From the NCBI RefSeq assembly GCF_005848555.1, contig NZ_CP040518.1:372001-436000 (forward strand): a stretch of DNA of 64,000 nt, read 5' to 3'. Shown in pieces: positions 23,256 to 32,790 of the stretch. Source of the stretch: Blautia sp. SC05B48 (GTDB taxonomy: Bacteria; Bacillota; Clostridia; Lachnospirales; Lachnospiraceae). Positions within the stretch are counted from its first letter, which is position 1. Every line of letters begins with the position of its first letter. Both the position numbers and the translations under genes were made by a program. The notes under the pieces are model-generated. The model was not told the origin of the DNA, made no database searches, and saw only the letters and a list, made by a program, of their open reading frames with translations.

Positions 23256-25387
23256 TTCTTCCGTCCTTTCTCTGGTTGCTTCGTAACAGTCTTACGATTT
23301 TGTTTTTGGTTGACCTGTTTCTGTATGGTTGTTTTCTTTTGATTACTTCTGGATTCCACTACATTTGGCTGGTTCGTTCTGGTAACACCTTTGACCTGTT
23401 GTTCTTGTCTGATATTGGTTCGGACAGTTTCTTTTCCAGCCTTGACTTCTACATTTTTTATCACAGGAGAAGTAGCAGGACGCTTCATATCCGGCTTTAT
23501 GACCGTATCGGTCTGTGCTGTTTTTGGAACAGGTGTGGCAACAGGGCGTTCATGGCTTCTGGTAGCTCCGGCTGTCGCTGATCCATTCGCATGAACTGTC
23601 TGCCTTGCTTCCTGTGCTTTCTGTAATTCCTGCTTTTTCTGTGAGATATTTTCCCTGTGCAGGTTGCGTTTCTGTGTACGCTGTTCCTGTCGGTTTTCCC
23701 GTTCTTCCACAACGCCACGCTTAAAGTCCGATACATTATCCTTTGCTTTCTGTTTGGCAGAATGGACGGCATAACCAGCCTGTGTCGGCAGGTCTTTCAC
23801 ATTTTCTTTCAGAGAAGAAGCACTGTCACGGACTTTATTTTTCGTATCCATCACAGCACCTACAGCAGAACCAACACGGCTTCCCATGCTGGCAGAGGTA
23901 TTTTCCCGTTTCTTTGGCGGTTGGTTCGTTGCTGGCTTTCCGGCTCTGGCAATACTTGCACCTGCCACCGTACCTGCAACACTTCCAGCACCGACAGCTC
24001 TTGCAATTCGGCGTTCCATACGTCTTGCCCTGTGTCGCATGAACACCATCGGTCTACGGAAAATCCGGCGACCTATCTGCTGGCTGTCATTGGCATTAAG
24101 GCTGAACATACTCATTAGCTCTCCGAGCTTCATGTAGATTCCGGCAAAACAGATTATCTGCAAAAACGCCACCATGAAGAACGGATAATCTGTGGAAATG
24201 TTGTAGAACATACTGGAAATCGAAAATGCCACGGTCACAATCAGCGTGATTCCAGCTCTTGTCATAATGGCGTTGAATACACGGACAACTGCCTGTTTCG
24301 CCATGTTCTCATAGGTCGGTATCATGGACAGTAAAAAGCTGACAGGCAAAAACATGGCATATATGATAAAAAGTATCTGGGAAAATAACATCATGCCGGT
24401 AAGCAGGAAGATAAAGATTGTGATACCGAGATTGAAAATGAGCAGGAAGAACACCATGCCAAGACGGTTGACGACCTGTGGAATGGTAAGGTTGTCATTG
24501 TCGTTATCCTCAATCTCTGTTTTCACAATATTTTCCCTTGTTTCCCCATCATCATCGGACGGGCTGGCAGATACCAGAGCTTCTACACGGTCAGTCCCGA
24601 TTTCTTCGGTATCGCTGTTCCCGAACTGCAACAACAGCCACGGTTTTTCTACCTGTATCGCAAAAAGGCTGTCACGGATAAGGTCTACGCTGTCCTTGCC
24701 TTTGCTTTGTGAATCTGGGAGCATGATTTTTGTCCCCAAGTCCAGAGAAGCGGTGCTGATGTCCGAACTGAAATCATTGATTTTCTGGATATAATTGGGA
24801 GCATAAGCAATAAAGGACGCAGACACGATGAACACCACCACAAAGTTGATAACAGCGTGAAGTGCTTTGCTTGTTTCCCGTTTGAGAAGCCCTGTATAGG
24901 CGGTGTAAACACCTACAATCAGAATGATAATGAGCAGGAATCCCACATAGAATCCACTGCTGGAAAATCCGTTTTCGGTCACTCCGGCAAGTGTCTGGAT
25001 ACTTTTCCCGATACTGTCTGCCATGTCATTGATGAAGTCCAGCTTATACGCCTGTTGCACCACATATCCTGTGGCATTGCTAAGATACAGGCTGATTGTC
25101 CAGACAAAGTTTGTGATACAGTAAAGCCCGTACTGCACCGATTTTCCAATGCCGTCCAGCCAGTTCCACGGAAGCCATGACCAGCTATTGTCCACGTAAA
25201 AATCAAGCTGATAATTGGAAAGCGGATACTTTGAATACAGGTTGCCTGCATTGACCGTATCATCGACCAGTCCAGACGCATGAGCTACCGTCCCAAGCAG
25301 GGACAGCAGTACCAGCGTGACGGTCACGGCAAGCAGAACCATTTTCAGCACATGGAATACCTTTTCTTTTGTGACAGATTTCATCAT
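23252..25387 (-). CDS. VirB6/TrbL-like channel protein (Tn916 Orf15-like)
   Basis: A 711-residue polytopic membrane protein: an N-terminal signal or membrane helix (LKMVLLAVTVTLVLLSLLGTVA), six to seven further helices between residues 85 and 440, and a long basic, Q/K/R-rich cytoplasmic tail (about 450-711). It would form the inner membrane pore of the conjugation machine. Its ATG overlaps the stop of the VirB4 gene (ATGA), and its end overlaps orf14, so the three are translationally linked. Confidence 0.9.
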   Translation of the reverse strand: MMKSVTKEKVFHVLKMVLLAVTVTLVLLSLLGTVAHASGLVDDTVNAGNLYSKYPLSNYQLDFYVDNSWSWLPWNWLDGIGKSVQYGLYCITNFVWTISLYLSNATGYVVQQAYKLDFINDMADSIGKSIQTLAGVTENGFSSSGFYVGFLLIIILIVGVYTAYTGLLKRETSKALHAVINFVVVFIVSASFIAYAPNYIQKINDFSSDISTASLDLGTKIMLPDSQSKGKDSVDLIRDSLFAIQVEKPWLLLQFGNSDTEEIGTDRVEALVSASPSDDDGETRENIVKTEIEDNDNDNLTIPQVVNRLGMVFFLLIFNLGITIFIFLLTGMMLFSQILFIIYAMFLPVSFLLSMIPTYENMAKQAVVRVFNAIMTRAGITLIVTVAFSISSMFYNISTDYPFFMVAFLQIICFAGIYMKLGELMSMFSLNANDSQQIGRRIFRRPMVFMRHRARRMERRIARAVGAGSVAGTVAGASIARAGKPATNQPPKKRENTSASMGSRVGSAVGAVMDTKNKVRDSASSLKENVKDLPTQAGYAVHSAKQKAKDNVSDFKRGVVEERENRQEQRTQKRNLHRENISQKKQELQKAQEARQTVHANGSATAGATRSHERPVATPVPKTAQTDTVIKPDMKRPATSPVIKNVEVKAGKETVRTNIRQEQQVKGVTRTNQPNVVESRSNQKKTTIQKQVNQKQNRKTVTKQPEKGRKK

Positions 25388-26333
25388 TCCAAATCCACCT
25401 CACTTTTTATCGGCGGTCTGGTATCAAAAGCGTGGAGCAGTTCTACAAAGACAGGGTGTATCTGTACCACACCGACACGCCCGTATAAATCCTGCATTAA
25501 ACATTGTCCGTTCTCCAAATCCCTCAACCGTTTCTGGTTATTTTCGTCCTCACTGTCCAGCCCGAAAAACTCTAAGGTCTGCTTGATTTCATTGGTATCT
25601 GTGGAGCGGAACGCAAACTTTAAGCCGATGTTATTTTTCAGACTTTCTTTCGATACGTCCCCAGAGGATTGTGTCACGAAATAGACTCCGGCGTTCATGG
25701 CTCTACCAGCACGCACCAGTTTATTTGAGAGTGTTTCGCCCTGTGCCACATTTAAGAACGCCCATGCTTCGTCCAAATCCACGATTTTAAAAATGCTTCG
25801 GTCACTGTGAATAAAGTCAAGGGCAAAGGTACTGATAACAATTAAGATGGATACCGACAACAGTTCAATGGTCGTGTATTCCTCAAAGGTAGTATCCTTA
25901 TCTGGCAGAACCAAATCCGCAACCTGTATGATATTGAGCTGGTTATCCAGACTGATTGCATTTTCCACTGAACCGTCCGAGAACAAAAGCTGTGCAAAAT
26001 CATAGTCAGTAAAACTTTCGATATGGTCTGCAATGTTACGGGATACGGCGGTATCCTCTTTCCGCAGTTCCTCAATGACCTGCAACAGCCCGTGATTCTG
26101 ATTCTGGGATACCGTGCGGACAGCTTTTCTAAGGACAGGAAACTTTTCGCCGTCCCTTGAAGAAATTCCTGTAAGGAATGTCAGAATGTCAATGGCAAGA
26201 CTTTCAGCGTCCTTGACATCTTTCATAATCACATACGGGTCTAACAGCCCTTGATTGCTGGAATCACTGGTAATGTTTACAATATTGATTTCCTCTGCAA
26301 TCTCCGGCAGTGTTTCTTTCCAGTTTCCACGCT
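25384..26333 (-). CDS. VirB4-like conjugation ATPase (Orf16), 3' exon
   Basis: C-terminal part of the transfer ATPase. After intron removal the junction reads DPKS-E-RGNWKETLPEI, with the Glu codon split by the intron. This exon holds Walker B (FKIVDLDEAWAFLN) and the conserved TQSSGDVS region. Together with 29014-30517 it gives 2454 bases, a continuous 817-residue frame, close to Tn916 Orf16. Without splicing this part has no start signals of its own at the junction and would not be made. Confidence 0.93.
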
Positions 26334-26380
26334 ATAGCGATAGGTAACTTTTTGATGTTATCTCCAAGTTTTCCCCCGCT

Positions 26381-26418
26381 TCACACCGTACATGAAACTT
26401 TCGCTTCATACGGCGTTC
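26381..26418 (-). ncRNA. Group II intron domain V
   Basis: Minus-strand GAACGCCGTATGAAGC, GAAA loop, then GTTTCATGTACGGTGTGAA: the catalytic hairpin found about 45-85 bases before the 3' splice site of bacterial group II introns. Confidence 0.85.
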
Positions 26419-26443
26419 CATCATATCCAAATAGATTTATAAG

Positions 26444-28270
26444 TTATTTCCCAGTTATTGTCTGGTATCCGTAATTCGTCCGTATTCTGTTCAGTTTTTT
26501 CTTCTGCTGACTATTAAGAACATAACCTTTTAACAGTGATTTTGCTTCGTCTGCTGATTCTGTTAGGATTGCCTTTGCAATGGGAATTTCCACAAATGCC
26601 AGATTAGAATATCTATCAAGGTTATCTCCTTTGTCTGATTTGTGAATACATATCAGAGTGGACGGAGTTCCTCGACGATTCATTACATAGCAGTTGCCTT
26701 GTTGTGCGATATATGCCGAAATACGATTGTCGTTAAACTCTACGCTATCGGCAGGGTTTTCATTTTCCAACAACGCTCGGATTTCTTCTTTTGTTACAAC
26801 TACAACGTCCTCATGCACCTTGTTTCTCCCTTGCTTTGTAAAATTACAAATATCTTGCGAGAAATTCATAGGATTTTTGTGTTGTACTCCTTGAATCGGC
26901 AATAGCGGATTATCCGCAATCATCACTATTTTTGTTTTTGGTCTGATTCCTTTTGTCCTGCTCTGAAATTCTGAACTTGTACTTTCAAATGGAACTGATT
27001 TTGCAATGTTCCTTAAACGGATTCGTATGGTCGGTAAGAGAGCGTAACTTACTTCTGTCAGGTTGTTATATACGTTAGTTGCTATGCAGTAGTAATTCTG
27101 CATACCGATAACTGTCAGATTATATCTGCTGATATTGAAGCCAGTCGTATGTCTGGCTATATCTTTTACCTTTAACTTTAGATTTGTTTTCGCTTTCTTT
27201 AATGCTTTTTGGTTCATATCTGTTTTGGCAACATAACCGTGTTTCGTTCTTCCTTTTGGAATGACTTTGATTTTGAACCCCAGAAAATCTGATGAATTTT
27301 TCTTCAGATTTACTACCTTTGATTTCTCTGGACTGATTTCTAATTTCAGCCTTTTATTAAGAAAATCTACGGTACTGTGGTAAAATCTTTGTGCTTCTCC
27401 ATAGGTTGAACACATGATTTTAAAATCATCAGCGTAACGTACAATAAAACCGCTTTTCAGTTTGGTATATTTCTTTGCGTATTGAAGCCACCCATTTTTA
27501 CTGCGGTTCTTCGGCTGGAATGTTTCCCACTGACTGCTTACCCACCAGTCTAATTCATTAAGGACTATGAGGGAGAGCAGTGGACTTAACAGACCGCCTT
27601 GTGGCGTTCCTTTTTCTGGGACACCCTCGCCGTCAATTTCGGCTTTCAGCATTTTGCTGATAATGCAAATCAATCTTTTATCCCGAATACCAAGTGTCCA
27701 GATTTGTTTTAATAGTTTTCCATGATTGACATTATCGAAAAATCCTTTAATGTCTACGTCAACACAGTAATGATATTTTGATAAATTTATCAGTGTCGTT
27801 ACTCTGCTGACTGCATGGTGGGCACTTCGATTCGCACGGAATCCATAGGAATGATTATGGAACTTTGGTTCGCATATCGGCTCTAGGACTTGCAGGATAC
27901 ATTGTTGTACCAGCCTGTCCCAGATACACGGAATCCCCAATGGACGCATTTTATCGCTCCCAGCTTTTGGAATGAAAACACGTCTGACTGATTTGGGGCG
28001 GTAGTTGCTAAGGCTTTCCCGAACGGTAGCAACAATCTCAGCATTGCTGAGTTGTTTTATATCGTCTATCGTCATTCCATCCGTTCCAGCCGTTTTACTG
28101 CCACTGTTTGATTTCAGATTACGGTAAGCTAAACAAATATTTTGTTCCGAACCAATAATTTCAAGTAACTTATAAAAGTTATTACCGTTCTTGCTCTGTG
28201 CGTATAACTCGTCATAAATATGTTGCATATCATAATACTCGTTATAGCGGAGCTTGTTTTTCTTTAGCAT
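26444..28270 (-). CDS. ltrA: Group II intron reverse transcriptase/maturase
   Basis: A 608-residue intron-encoded protein. The reverse-transcriptase domain covers about residues 50-300 with RPLGIPCIWDRLVQQ, the first catalytic Asp in CVDVDIKGFFDNV (173), GTPQGGLLSPLL and the YADD box (279-282). A maturase (X) domain follows (about 330-450). The C-terminal region has an HNH-like layout (IHKSDKGDNLDRYSNLAFVEI), but several usual His/Cys positions differ, so the DNA endonuclease may be weak or lost. It helps splicing and drives retrohoming. The start follows AAGGAGGG at 8 bases. Confidence 0.93.
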   Translation of the reverse strand: MLKKNKLRYNEYYDMQHIYDELYAQSKNGNNFYKLLEIIGSEQNICLAYRNLKSNSGSKTAGTDGMTIDDIKQLSNAEIVATVRESLSNYRPKSVRRVFIPKAGSDKMRPLGIPCIWDRLVQQCILQVLEPICEPKFHNHSYGFRANRSAHHAVSRVTTLINLSKYHYCVDVDIKGFFDNVNHGKLLKQIWTLGIRDKRLICIISKMLKAEIDGEGVPEKGTPQGGLLSPLLSLIVLNELDWWVSSQWETFQPKNRSKNGWLQYAKKYTKLKSGFIVRYADDFKIMCSTYGEAQRFYHSTVDFLNKRLKLEISPEKSKVVNLKKNSSDFLGFKIKVIPKGRTKHGYVAKTDMNQKALKKAKTNLKLKVKDIARHTTGFNISRYNLTVIGMQNYYCIATNVYNNLTEVSYALLPTIRIRLRNIAKSVPFESTSSEFQSRTKGIRPKTKIVMIADNPLLPIQGVQHKNPMNFSQDICNFTKQGRNKVHEDVVVVTKEEIRALLENENPADSVEFNDNRISAYIAQQGNCYVMNRRGTPSTLICIHKSDKGDNLDRYSNLAFVEIPIAKAILTESADEAKSLLKGYVLNSQQKKKLNRIRTNYGYQTITGK

Positions 28271-29013
28271 GGTCTGTACCCTCCTTGTTTGCAGGAGCAA
28301 GTACATCTCTTAGTCTTACTCGAACCCATACCATTTTTCTTAGTAATTCTATTCTTCATATGACTAGTGGCTATCCCTCCACCGCTTGTTATCACGGTTT
28401 CATAGGTACTGTGCCACCACTCTCACTGACATTAACACACCTTATATCATTGCTAATCTCACAATAACTTTCTGATGTGAACACTTCACAGACAGTAAAA
28501 TCTCCATGTTGTCAGCTTTCAACGTTCCAAACACACTATCTGTACATATATCCTTAGGTTTCCTCTATAAGCCTGCTACCTTGATAACGCCTTTAACGTT
28601 ATATGGATTTTCATAAATGCGGAGTCTTACTCACCCACAGTAGCGACACTGTTTGTGTCACTGGACATTTCTATCCAGCCCCGATATAGACCTGTACATT
28701 CAAGGATTCGTCAGTAGACCTCTCATCTACATTCTAACCATAGATATTTTATAGACTTCCGGCATATAGGACACAACGCCCACCTCTGGGAATCTTTCGT
28801 CAGCATTATCTGTTACGGTGTCTGTCTGCCGACTTCACCGAGCTTCTGACAGAGCCTTGTTTACTCAAGTTTCTGCCAGTCGGAGTATTAAAGTAGCCTT
28901 TCAGGGCGTTACCCCGTCATTCGACTATTCGTGTGTTTAGTTCTCCAACACACATTAAATATTGATTTAATGAAGTGCTGTGCCTACTCTTTTCAAGTAG
29001 GAACGTTTCGCAC
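28271..29013 (-). ncRNA. Group II intron 5' ribozyme region (domains I-IV start)
   Basis: About 740 bases without a gene between the 5' splice site and the maturase start. It is rich in short inverted repeats, as expected for domains I-III and the base of domain IV. The exon-binding sequences were not located by eye. Confidence 0.75.
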
Positions 29014-30517
29014 CACTTTTCGGGTCTAGGATAACTGCCTGTCCACCGAACAGGACGGAATAATACACCAGCAGGTTATTACAGAATGACTTTCCACCAC
29101 CAAGCGAACCTACAAAGGCAGAAGCCAACGCATTTGTGACCGTACCTTTTACCCCTTGACTGGCAAGGGACGGTTGCAGGTAGACATTTCTTCCTGTATC
29201 CACGGAATAGCCGATATAGATTCCTGTGTTTTCTCCCAACATCTGGGTAGCACCAAAACCAAGTCCGGCTAAAAAGTCAGATTTTACATACTGGATATAA
29301 TCATTGATATAACGCTTGCTGGCTGGAAGAAACTCTCCATGCAGTCCCATCATATCTCCGGCAGGGCGAACCAGCTTCACATTCAAATCATCGTAAAAGT
29401 CCTTGACTTCATCACAACGGCGTTTCAGTTCGTCAAGATCGGGTGCAGACACCCGTATGACGTAACTTAACTTATACATACTTTCCTTGCTCTGGTCTAA
29501 ATCTGTTTCCAGTTCATCGACACTGTCTAAGGCTTCCACTACATTTGAACTTGTTTCATTTCCAGCTTGATAGGCGTGATTATCCAAGTCCTTTAATTCC
29601 TTTTTCTTGTTACGAACAGTGGTTAAGGCTTTCTTATTTCCCACAATCTCAACATTCATGGAAGTATCCACAGGGAATGTGAACTGCTGTTGCTGGAAAT
29701 AAAAGATTTCCGATGATGGGAAGTCCAGCTCCCCGACAATGGCATTGACCGTAAAGTAGGACACATAACTTTCGCTGTCCTCATGTTCCAGACACAAATA
29801 TCGCTGGCTTTCTTCCACCACGCAACGGGTAGGACGGATAAGGTCATAATACTTAATCAGTGTTTCCCTTTTTAATTTTCTTTTTGGCAGAGGATACACA
29901 TAATCTTCATAGGCTATCCCGTCCCTGCCGTAGAGGTGTTCCATCAGATACGCAAAGTCTTTGGCTTCCAGTCGGCGGATTTTGAACCTACGGGAGATTT
30001 TGTTTTCCAGCAGTTTTTCCATCTTCACATAACGGTTGATTTCATCATTGTTCATGGAAACAAAGTCATTCATCAGCGTGTGTCTTACCTCATTCAAAAA
30101 CTCACGGAATGTCAGAAATACCGATTTTTTGATGTTCTTCAGATTGACTTCGTCCTCTGTGACCATGAGCTTGAATCCCAGAAAGAAACGGTAATCTACT
30201 TGATTGTCGCCTATCATGGATACAAGGGCTTCGGTCTGGTCGTCTATTTTCTGATAGGCGATTTCCTTTAATTTTCCCATTACCAGCTTTTTAGACTGTT
30301 CCTGTATGCTTCGGATTGAACTTTCAGTTGCAATCTGCAACGCATGAATCTTTCCCTCACGGGACTGTGCGATAAGCTGACGGAAGCTGTCATGCACAAG
30401 GTATTTCTGTTCTGGGGATAAGAATGAATAATTGTACGGTATCAGCTCATAGTAGGCGAACACCTCATTGTCCTTATTCCAGACAAGGTTATTGTCGATA
30501 TATTTAATCGGGAACAT
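29014..30517 (-). CDS. VirB4-like conjugation ATPase (Orf16), 5' exon
   Basis: N-terminal 501 residues of the transfer ATPase that energises assembly and DNA transfer through the conjugation channel. Seen: the start MFPIKYIDNNLVWNKDN, a CagE/TrbE-type N-terminal domain and Walker A (GSLGGGKS, residues 470-477). The intron interrupts the gene 24 residues after the Walker A Ser. Without splicing, translation would continue 15 codons into the intron and stop at 28967, giving a 516-residue product without Walker B. The gene start overlaps the end of the TcpE gene by 14 bases. Confidence 0.93.
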
Positions 30518-30893
30518 AGGTCACACTCCTTACTGCCGTGATAGTTTCCTCAAATTTCTGCTTATGCAGGTTCACGGCTTTTCCGGCATAAGTCACTTTG
30601 GGACGCAGAGCATACAGCACCATCGTCTTGATGTAACTGTATGGCTTTTTCCCGTCAAAGGTTTTCTGTGACATAAACCATGTAAGGGCAACGGGAATCC
30701 CGAAATATTTCAAAAACGCACCCTCAATCATGGAAAGTGGCGGTACATCTGCAAACAGAATGATGATAAATTCCGTCAGCACGAACCATGTAATCTGGGT
30801 AAAGGTCACAGGGAATGGCAGGTTTACATCATTGATGGCATACAGTACCTTTTCCACGTTCCAGATACTTGTATAACTTCGGATTTTCTTCAC
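30504..30893 (-). CDS. TcpE-like conjugation protein (Tn916 Orf17-like)
   Basis: A 129-residue small membrane protein: IRSYTSIWNVEKVLYAINDVNLPFPV, then one or two hydrophobic helices (QITWFVLTEFIIILFADV) and KKPYSYIKTMVLYALRPKVTYAGK. This matches the TcpE family of Gram-positive conjugation systems, which works with the VirB4-like ATPase. It overlaps the VirB4 gene by 14 bases and follows the ardA genes. Confidence 0.88.
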   Translation of the reverse strand: MKKIRSYTSIWNVEKVLYAINDVNLPFPVTFTQITWFVLTEFIIILFADVPPLSMIEGAFLKYFGIPVALTWFMSQKTFDGKKPYSYIKTMVLYALRPKVTYAGKAVNLHKQKFEETITAVRSVTYVPD

Positions 30894-31006
30894 TTGTAAA
30901 TGCTCCTTTCTTCATTTTCCTAACAACAGGGACAGCCGGATTTTCCAGACTGCCCCCAAGAGAAAAGCTGACAGTAGCACCAGTGGCGGTGCTGATCTGC
31001 CAGCCC

Positions 31007-31510
31007 TTAACGCAGTACCTCACAGATACCAGCGTTTGTTGCAATAAATGTCCCCTCTATATCGAGGTCACGCCCGTAGGCTTCATAGTCGATATAGTTC
31101 TGTAAAGAGGACGGGATTTCTCCGAGTATCTGTTCTTCATCAATCAGATAGTAGGCTAAATCGGTCATCGTTTCACAGCCGGAATACAGAATGATGTCGT
31201 CCTTATGTTCCACCAGTTCTTCCAGACTTCCATAGCAGGATATAAAACTGTCCAAGTCGTCCAGCAGGTAATCCGGTAATTCTTCCAACTGCTCATAGAT
31301 ACGGTTCAGTTCTTCGATGGAAATGTATTCGCTAATCTCCATCGGGAAGTTGTCCGTATCATGGATTGCGTATTCTTCGTACTCTGCATTTAAGCCGATA
31401 CGTTCTGCTATCACTTCTTCGTCCAACGGAAAAGAGAACCAGTCCCCGACCAGTTCTCCCTCATTGTACTTGCCAAGATTGGCTATATAGACTTGCATAT
31501 CATCAATCAT
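31007..31510 (-). CDS. ardA: Antirestriction protein ArdA (Tn916 Orf18-like)
   Basis: A 167-residue acidic DNA mimic that blocks type I restriction enzymes when the element enters a new host. The standard ArdA features are present: MQVYIANLGKYNEGELVGDWFSFP at the start and LGEIPSSLQNYIDYEAYGRDLDIEG near the end, with a very high Asp/Glu content throughout. It is the last and most canonical of three tandem ArdA-like genes. SD AAAGGAAGTGA lies upstream of ATG 31510. Confidence 0.95.
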   Translation of the reverse strand: MIDDMQVYIANLGKYNEGELVGDWFSFPLDEEVIAERIGLNAEYEEYAIHDTDNFPMEISEYISIEELNRIYEQLEELPDYLLDDLDSFISCYGSLEELVEHKDDIILYSGCETMTDLAYYLIDEEQILGEIPSSLQNYIDYEAYGRDLDIEGTFIATNAGICEVLR

Positions 31511-31526
31511 AAACGGTCACTTCCTT

Positions 31527-31922
31527 TCACTCATTGTATTCATAAAATCTGCCATGCACACACAGGAAATGTTCTGATGTTTCTTCCATATCTGAACAGT
31601 TCCGATGGTATGTAATATTGCAAAGTCCGGCTTCCAGCTCTTGCAGGTTTGAAAACCATTCTCTTTGAATTGCAGGTATATCTTCGGGTGGGATTTCACT
31701 CTCCGAAATCGCAAGGCAGATATTGTTTAACAGGTCAAGGTCTGTATCTTGCAGGATTTCAAAAGGGAAATCATAATCACTGATAAGATAACGGTCACTG
31801 TCCGGCGGTAAGCCAATGGATTGTTTTAATGCTTCTATGTTGCAGGGAAGTGTAAACCATGCACAGCCTGTATCTTTTTCCTGTTCATCAAGATTGATAA
31901 CAAATACTTTCATTTCTGCCAT
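31527..31922 (-). CDS. ArdA-like antirestriction protein, second copy (short)
   Basis: A 131-residue acidic protein of the same fold but diverged: MKVFVINLDEQEKDTGCAWFTLP, then DRYLISDYDFPFEILQ. The C-terminal domain is shortened; it lacks the long YEAYGRDL-type end of the canonical copy but keeps a HFLCVHGRFYEYNE tail. Start 31922 (MAEMKV) follows AGGTGG. It may mimic DNA for other restriction or DNA-modifying enzymes. Confidence 0.75.
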   Translation of the reverse strand: MAEMKVFVINLDEQEKDTGCAWFTLPCNIEALKQSIGLPPDSDRYLISDYDFPFEILQDTDLDLLNNICLAISESEIPPEDIPAIQREWFSNLQELEAGLCNITYHRNCSDMEETSEHFLCVHGRFYEYNE

Positions 31923-31937
31923 AAGCAATACCACCTG

Positions 31938-32429
31938 TCAAAGTTTAAACATACCATTGTTGCAGAGAGCATAACGTCCTTTTTCTTCCAACTCATGGGC
32001 GTAGGCTTCCAGATTAAAATATTTCTTTCCCTTTTCGGATAGTGCAGAAAATTCAATGTTATGCTCCAAGCGGTAACGGGCAACGTCCATGATGTTGTGG
32101 CATTCTGGATAAAACAGAAATTCTTCCGACTTCTGCAATAAATCCTCAACACCGCCACAATACGGAATCAACTCTTTATAAGCCTGCTGAACCTCTGGCG
32201 ATAAATCCGTGTAAGCAAAGTACAGCTTATTTAAGCGTCTGACAGATGTTGTCCTTACAATGTCGCCAGCAAAGGGGAGCTTCATATCTGTGATTTGATA
32301 ATCGTCACTGTCAGCTTCCACGCCGAGCAGGTCACGGAACAGCTCATAATCAATGGGTAAATCAAACCAGCGAGAGGTTTTATCCTCTGCTGATTTGGTC
32401 GTTTCAATCAATACGCTACATTCTTCCAT
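31938..32429 (-). CDS. ArdA-like antirestriction protein, third copy
   Basis: A 163-residue acidic protein: CSVLIETTKSAEDKTSRWFDLP at the start, DDYQITDMKLPFAGDIV, and an end YFNLEAYAHELEEKGRYALCNNGMFKL that aligns with the last domain of ArdA. It is the first of three tandem copies in the transfer operon, 5-10 bases from its neighbours. Divergence between copies suggests different targets rather than a recent duplication. Confidence 0.78.
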   Translation of the reverse strand: MEECSVLIETTKSAEDKTSRWFDLPIDYELFRDLLGVEADSDDYQITDMKLPFAGDIVRTTSVRRLNKLYFAYTDLSPEVQQAYKELIPYCGGVEDLLQKSEEFLFYPECHNIMDVARYRLEHNIEFSALSEKGKKYFNLEAYAHELEEKGRYALCNNGMFKL

Positions 32430-32434
32430 AGGCT

Positions 32435-32656
32435 TTACGCTCCAATAATCTTATTGAATAACTGTAACAATACGTCTTTTACGCCGGACGCATTGAATAC
32501 AAGACCAACGGCTACTAAGGCAACTACCAAGAATCCGATAAGTTTGGAAAACTCACGCTTGAATCCCAAGTAGATTCCGATAACAACAATCGCCATCAGC
32601 ACAAGGCTCTGTGCGTTGCTTAAAAACCAGTTATAAAGGTTCTGTCCAAAATTCAT
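32435..32656 (-). CDS. TcpD-like membrane protein
   Basis: A 73-residue protein with two hydrophobic helices (SLVLMAIVVIGIYLGF and LIGFLVVALVAVGLVF) of the TcpD kind, a small conserved member of Gram-positive conjugation operons. Its ATG overlaps the stop of the tiny upstream gene (ATGA), and it is followed at once by the ArdA-like genes. Confidence 0.85.
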   Translation of the reverse strand: MNFGQNLYNWFLSNAQSLVLMAIVVIGIYLGFKREFSKLIGFLVVALVAVGLVFNASGVKDVLLQLFNKIIGA

Positions 32657-32787
32657 GCTTTCTTTTCTCCTTTCAGTTCCATCATTTTTCTGTCAGACTG
32701 TCTGCCAGCCTGTAAAATACACATGGCAATCACGCCAACTGTTCCCCCTAAAGAGAAGAACAGGAAGTCAAATAATAATCGTTGCAT
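32653..32787 (-). CDS. Tiny membrane protein (DUF3789-like, 44 residues)
   Basis: ATG at 32787 to TGA at 32653: MQRLLFDFLFFSLGGTVGVI, continuing with a hydrophobic stretch and a charged end (AGRQSDRKMMELKGEKKA). It has one membrane helix and a charged tail, the layout of DUF3789 proteins found at this exact place in Tn916-like elements. The TGA overlaps the ATG of the TcpD-like gene. Too short for most gene finders. The role is unknown but its conservation of place suggests a part in transfer. Confidence 0.8.
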   Translation of the reverse strand: MQRLLFDFLFFSLGGTVGVIAMCILQAGRQSDRKMMELKGEKKA

Positions 32788-32790
32788 TTT

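Larger units (their letters stand above)
26334..29013 (-). mobile_element. Group II intron inserted in the virB4 gene
   Basis: On the minus strand the intron begins GTGCG (bases 29013-29009), the group II 5' consensus, and ends AT (AY rule). It is 2680 bases long. Seen: a 5' ribozyme region (28271-29013), an encoded reverse transcriptase/maturase (26444-28270), and a typical domain V hairpin (26381-26418) with a GAAA tetraloop. The boundaries were set by the requirement that joining the exons restores the conserved Orf16 sequence, which it does exactly. It is inserted in the sense orientation, so splicing can occur in the transfer-operon transcript. Confidence 0.93.

Noticed and set aside
30829-31044. 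71-codon frame between ardA and the TcpE gene
   Set aside because: Overlaps both neighbours, has no counterpart that I know in Tn916-type operons and no good start signal.
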